Below are positions 62,432 to 64,000 of a stretch of DNA of 64,000 nt, one piece after another. The DNA is from Pseudomonas extremaustralis (GTDB lineage: Bacteria; Pseudomonadota; Gammaproteobacteria; Pseudomonadales; Pseudomonadaceae), in NCBI RefSeq assembly GCF_900102035.1, contig NZ_LT629689.1, positions 2,774,001 to 2,838,000 of the forward strand, given 5' to 3'. Each line of letters begins with the position of its first letter. Within the stretch, counting starts at the first letter, position 1. Both the position numbers and the translations under genes were made by a program. The notes under the pieces were generated by a model. It searched no databases, was not told where the DNA came from, and saw only the letters and a program-made list of their open reading frames with translations.

Positions 62432-64000
62432 CCAGCAGCCTTGCTTGCTGGGTGCCATAGAGCAGCACCTGCAATCCGCGACGCCACTGACGATTGCGTC
62501 GCTGGGAGGGATGGCAGCCTTGATGGCACAAGCGCAGTCGTTGGTGGAGTCGCCGTATCTTGATGTGCTCGCAGAGTTTGCAAACAGCGCGCTCCCAGAT
62601 GAGTCGGCTGACATTGACAAGCTGCTGCTTCAAGGATTCGCGGAGTGTCAGGATCCTTGCGCCATACGTTCAGCGGCAGACATCGTCATCTGCAGCCCCC
62701 CCCTCCGCCAGCGTATCAGCACCCGACTTGCTAGCGTACTGGAACAACGCATCGAATCTCAGACCACAAAAAAACAGGAGCTGATAGCCGCTTACGCGCT
62801 TGAAGCATTGTTCCGCCTGGCTCTGGCATCCAGCATCTCAAAGTTCATACCGCTCAAGATCCTGGCCTGCATCAAATCCAACGCGAACAACCTGTATGCG
62901 CAGCATGCGGCAAAACTAGCTGGCGTCGCCCTGTACGCCTGGCAAGAGCCAGAGCTAGTAGTCACCTTGAACGAGTTGCGCAAGATCGAGGATGCAGAGG
63001 GTGAGGCAGCCTTTGAACTTGCACTGGTGAGCCTATCCAAGGCTCTGGATGCTGGCTCCCTTGAGGAGATCAACCAGCATCTAGAAATCACTAAGGCTCT
63101 TTTGCGAGACGCCCAGGCAGTGGACGAGGACCGAGCTGATGCTGCGGCATATGCGGCAGTCGTAGACATCATTCGAGGATTCTCTACAGGTGCACCAGCG
63201 GAGTTCATGAATGAGCGCGCTGAGTCCCTAACCAGAGCCGTTCAAGACCGGAGACTCGCTCTAGGTAATCAGCACCTTCCAGATTGGCTCATGCCTCGAG
63301 CGGATCGAGAAATCCAATGGGTACGATTGATGAGATCAGTGCAGCAAGCATGCAGAGACTTAACACGTCCAAGCTGGCTAAAGGCGAGTGCCATCATCGA
63401 AAACCTGCTAGCGGTCTTTGATGCTGACCGCACCTTCGAAACCAAAGGTGGACTAGGCCAGCTTTTGCGCCCCCGGATAGAAGCCAGCTTCGTACGGGAG
63501 CGCGGGCAGCTAGCCCTTCTTGACGATCTTCTCGCTGAGCCCGACTGGGAGCCAGGACACAAGGATACCGCACGCATCCTTCGTGCTCGCATTGCGCAAC
63601 TGGAGGTCAATAATGTCGAATTGGGAAAGCCGTCGCCTAACGAAAGCTATCCGATGCTTCAGCAGTTGCTCAGAAGCCCTGAACTTCCGCCCGAGTGGTC
63701 TTCCGACGCATTGCATCGCATCGAAACAGCGCTGAATGATCGGTACGACGTATCGAATGATTTCAGCAACCCGGTGGTCCAGCGACTACTCAAGGGGCTC
63801 ACATCCCACCTAGAGGCCTGTCAAGACTATTCAGGGGAGGTCCGGATCCATTTCAACGAACTCCTTGCTCAAATTGTCCTCTTCTGCAAAACCCGTCAGG
63901 ATGGGGGAACCAAGGAGCTACGTGATCGAGGTAAGTATCTACGTGATCCAGCGGCAACAGAGTTCCAGCTGCAGCAAGATCTTTGGCAGTGGCTGTCTGG
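62421..64000 (+). CDS. Fourth gene of the defence operon, large helical protein (3' end off window)
   Basis: An open frame begins at the ATG at 62421, 11 bp inside the end of the ATPase gene, and runs without stop to base 64000 (526 codons visible). The protein is nearly all helical, with repeats of the kind seen in scaffold or sensor proteins (LAQHAAKLAGVALY-like stretches). The last visible part, KYLRDPAATEFQLQQDLWQWL, resembles the lead-in to restriction-endonuclease-like domains in defence proteins, but the domain itself is beyond the window. The overlap indicates translational coupling with the ATPase. Confidence 0.75.
   Translation, partial: MSGNQQPCLLGAIEQHLQSATPLTIASLGGMAALMAQAQSLVESPYLDVLAEFANSALPDESADIDKLLLQGFAECQDPCAIRSAADIVICSPPLRQRISTRLASVLEQRIESQTTKKQELIAAYALEALFRLALASSISKFIPLKILACIKSNANNLYAQHAAKLAGVALYAWQEPELVVTLNELRKIEDAEGEAAFELALVSLSKALDAGSLEEINQHLEITKALLRDAQAVDEDRADAAAYAAVVDIIRGFSTGAPAEFMNERAESLTRAVQDRRLALGNQHLPDWLMPRADREIQWVRLMRSVQQACRDLTRPSWLKASAIIENLLAVFDADRTFETKGGLGQLLRPRIEASFVRERGQLALLDDLLAEPDWEPGHKDTARILRARIAQLEVNNVELGKPSPNESYPMLQQLLRSPELPPEWSSDALHRIETALNDRYDVSNDFSNPVVQRLLKGLTSHLEACQDYSGEVRIHFNELLAQIVLFCKTRQDGGTKELRDRGKYLRDPAATEFQLQQDLWQWLS

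Overview
The window looks like an accessory region of a Pseudomonas genome. It combines Cus/Cop copper genes with PtrA-type small proteins, an OprD porin, and a type IV secretion (T4SS) gene set of the PFL_47xx class used by Pseudomonas integrative conjugative elements (ICEs). No rRNA, tRNA, CRISPR array or ICE att site was seen. All calls come from reading the sequence; no database was searched.

Layout. (1) 1-22.9 kb is a copper and metal resistance island: a cusCBA efflux operon (cusA runs off the left edge), a CzcI-like small protein, copCD, copRS, a cupredoxin, a DUF2933 protein, a Cu(I) P-type ATPase, a CopZ-like chaperone, copA-(Met-rich peptide)-copB, DUF411, DUF1289, a dmeRF-type repressor/CDF exporter pair, an OprD porin and three PtrA-type small secreted proteins. 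Six copies of a CopR-type box (TGACAnnnnnGTAAT-like) precede these genes and make a coherent regulon. An intact flgB-like gene sits alone inside the island. (2) 23.1-31.07 kb is the transposition module of a Tn7-like element (tniQ, tnsC, tnsB, tnsA) with a recognisable end at about 31,005-31,071 built of three sites phased at 20 bp. An IS3-family element lies between tniQ and tnsC, has no visible target duplication, and replaces the end of tnsC. The copper island is probably cargo of this element, but the other transposon end is not in the window. (3) 31.1-35.4 kb holds small minus-strand genes: two single-gene units (one unknown, one MNT nucleotidyltransferase) separated by a two-hairpin repeat present three times, then an unknown gene, a PIN-like nuclease, an AAA/OLD-like ATPase and a degenerate tyrosine recombinase.

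(4) 35.7-52.8 kb is ICE conjugation backbone: RAQPRD, TIGR03758, 03745, 03750, 03746, 03749, 03752, 03751, the VirB4-like ATPase (03744), 03756, 03755, TraG, DUF3742, an ArdC-like antirestriction protein and a MobH relaxase. The coupling protein TraD and its usual neighbours are not beside RAQPRD, so the transfer operon appears split by accessory DNA or incomplete.

(5) 53.4-64 kb is a probable anti-phage island. It encodes a giant protein of about 1,980 residues with a Cap4-like nuclease domain, a STAND-type NTPase and a long helical-repeat tail, followed by a middle component and an SMC/Rad50-like ATPase with a CxxC pair, arranged as in ABC-three-component (Lamassu-family) systems. A fourth large helical protein, overlapping the ATPase gene, runs off the right edge. 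A 51-codon zinc-finger gene lies antisense in the gap. This composite, with a STAND-nuclease where Lamassu normally has a simple effector, is the best candidate for an undescribed system here.
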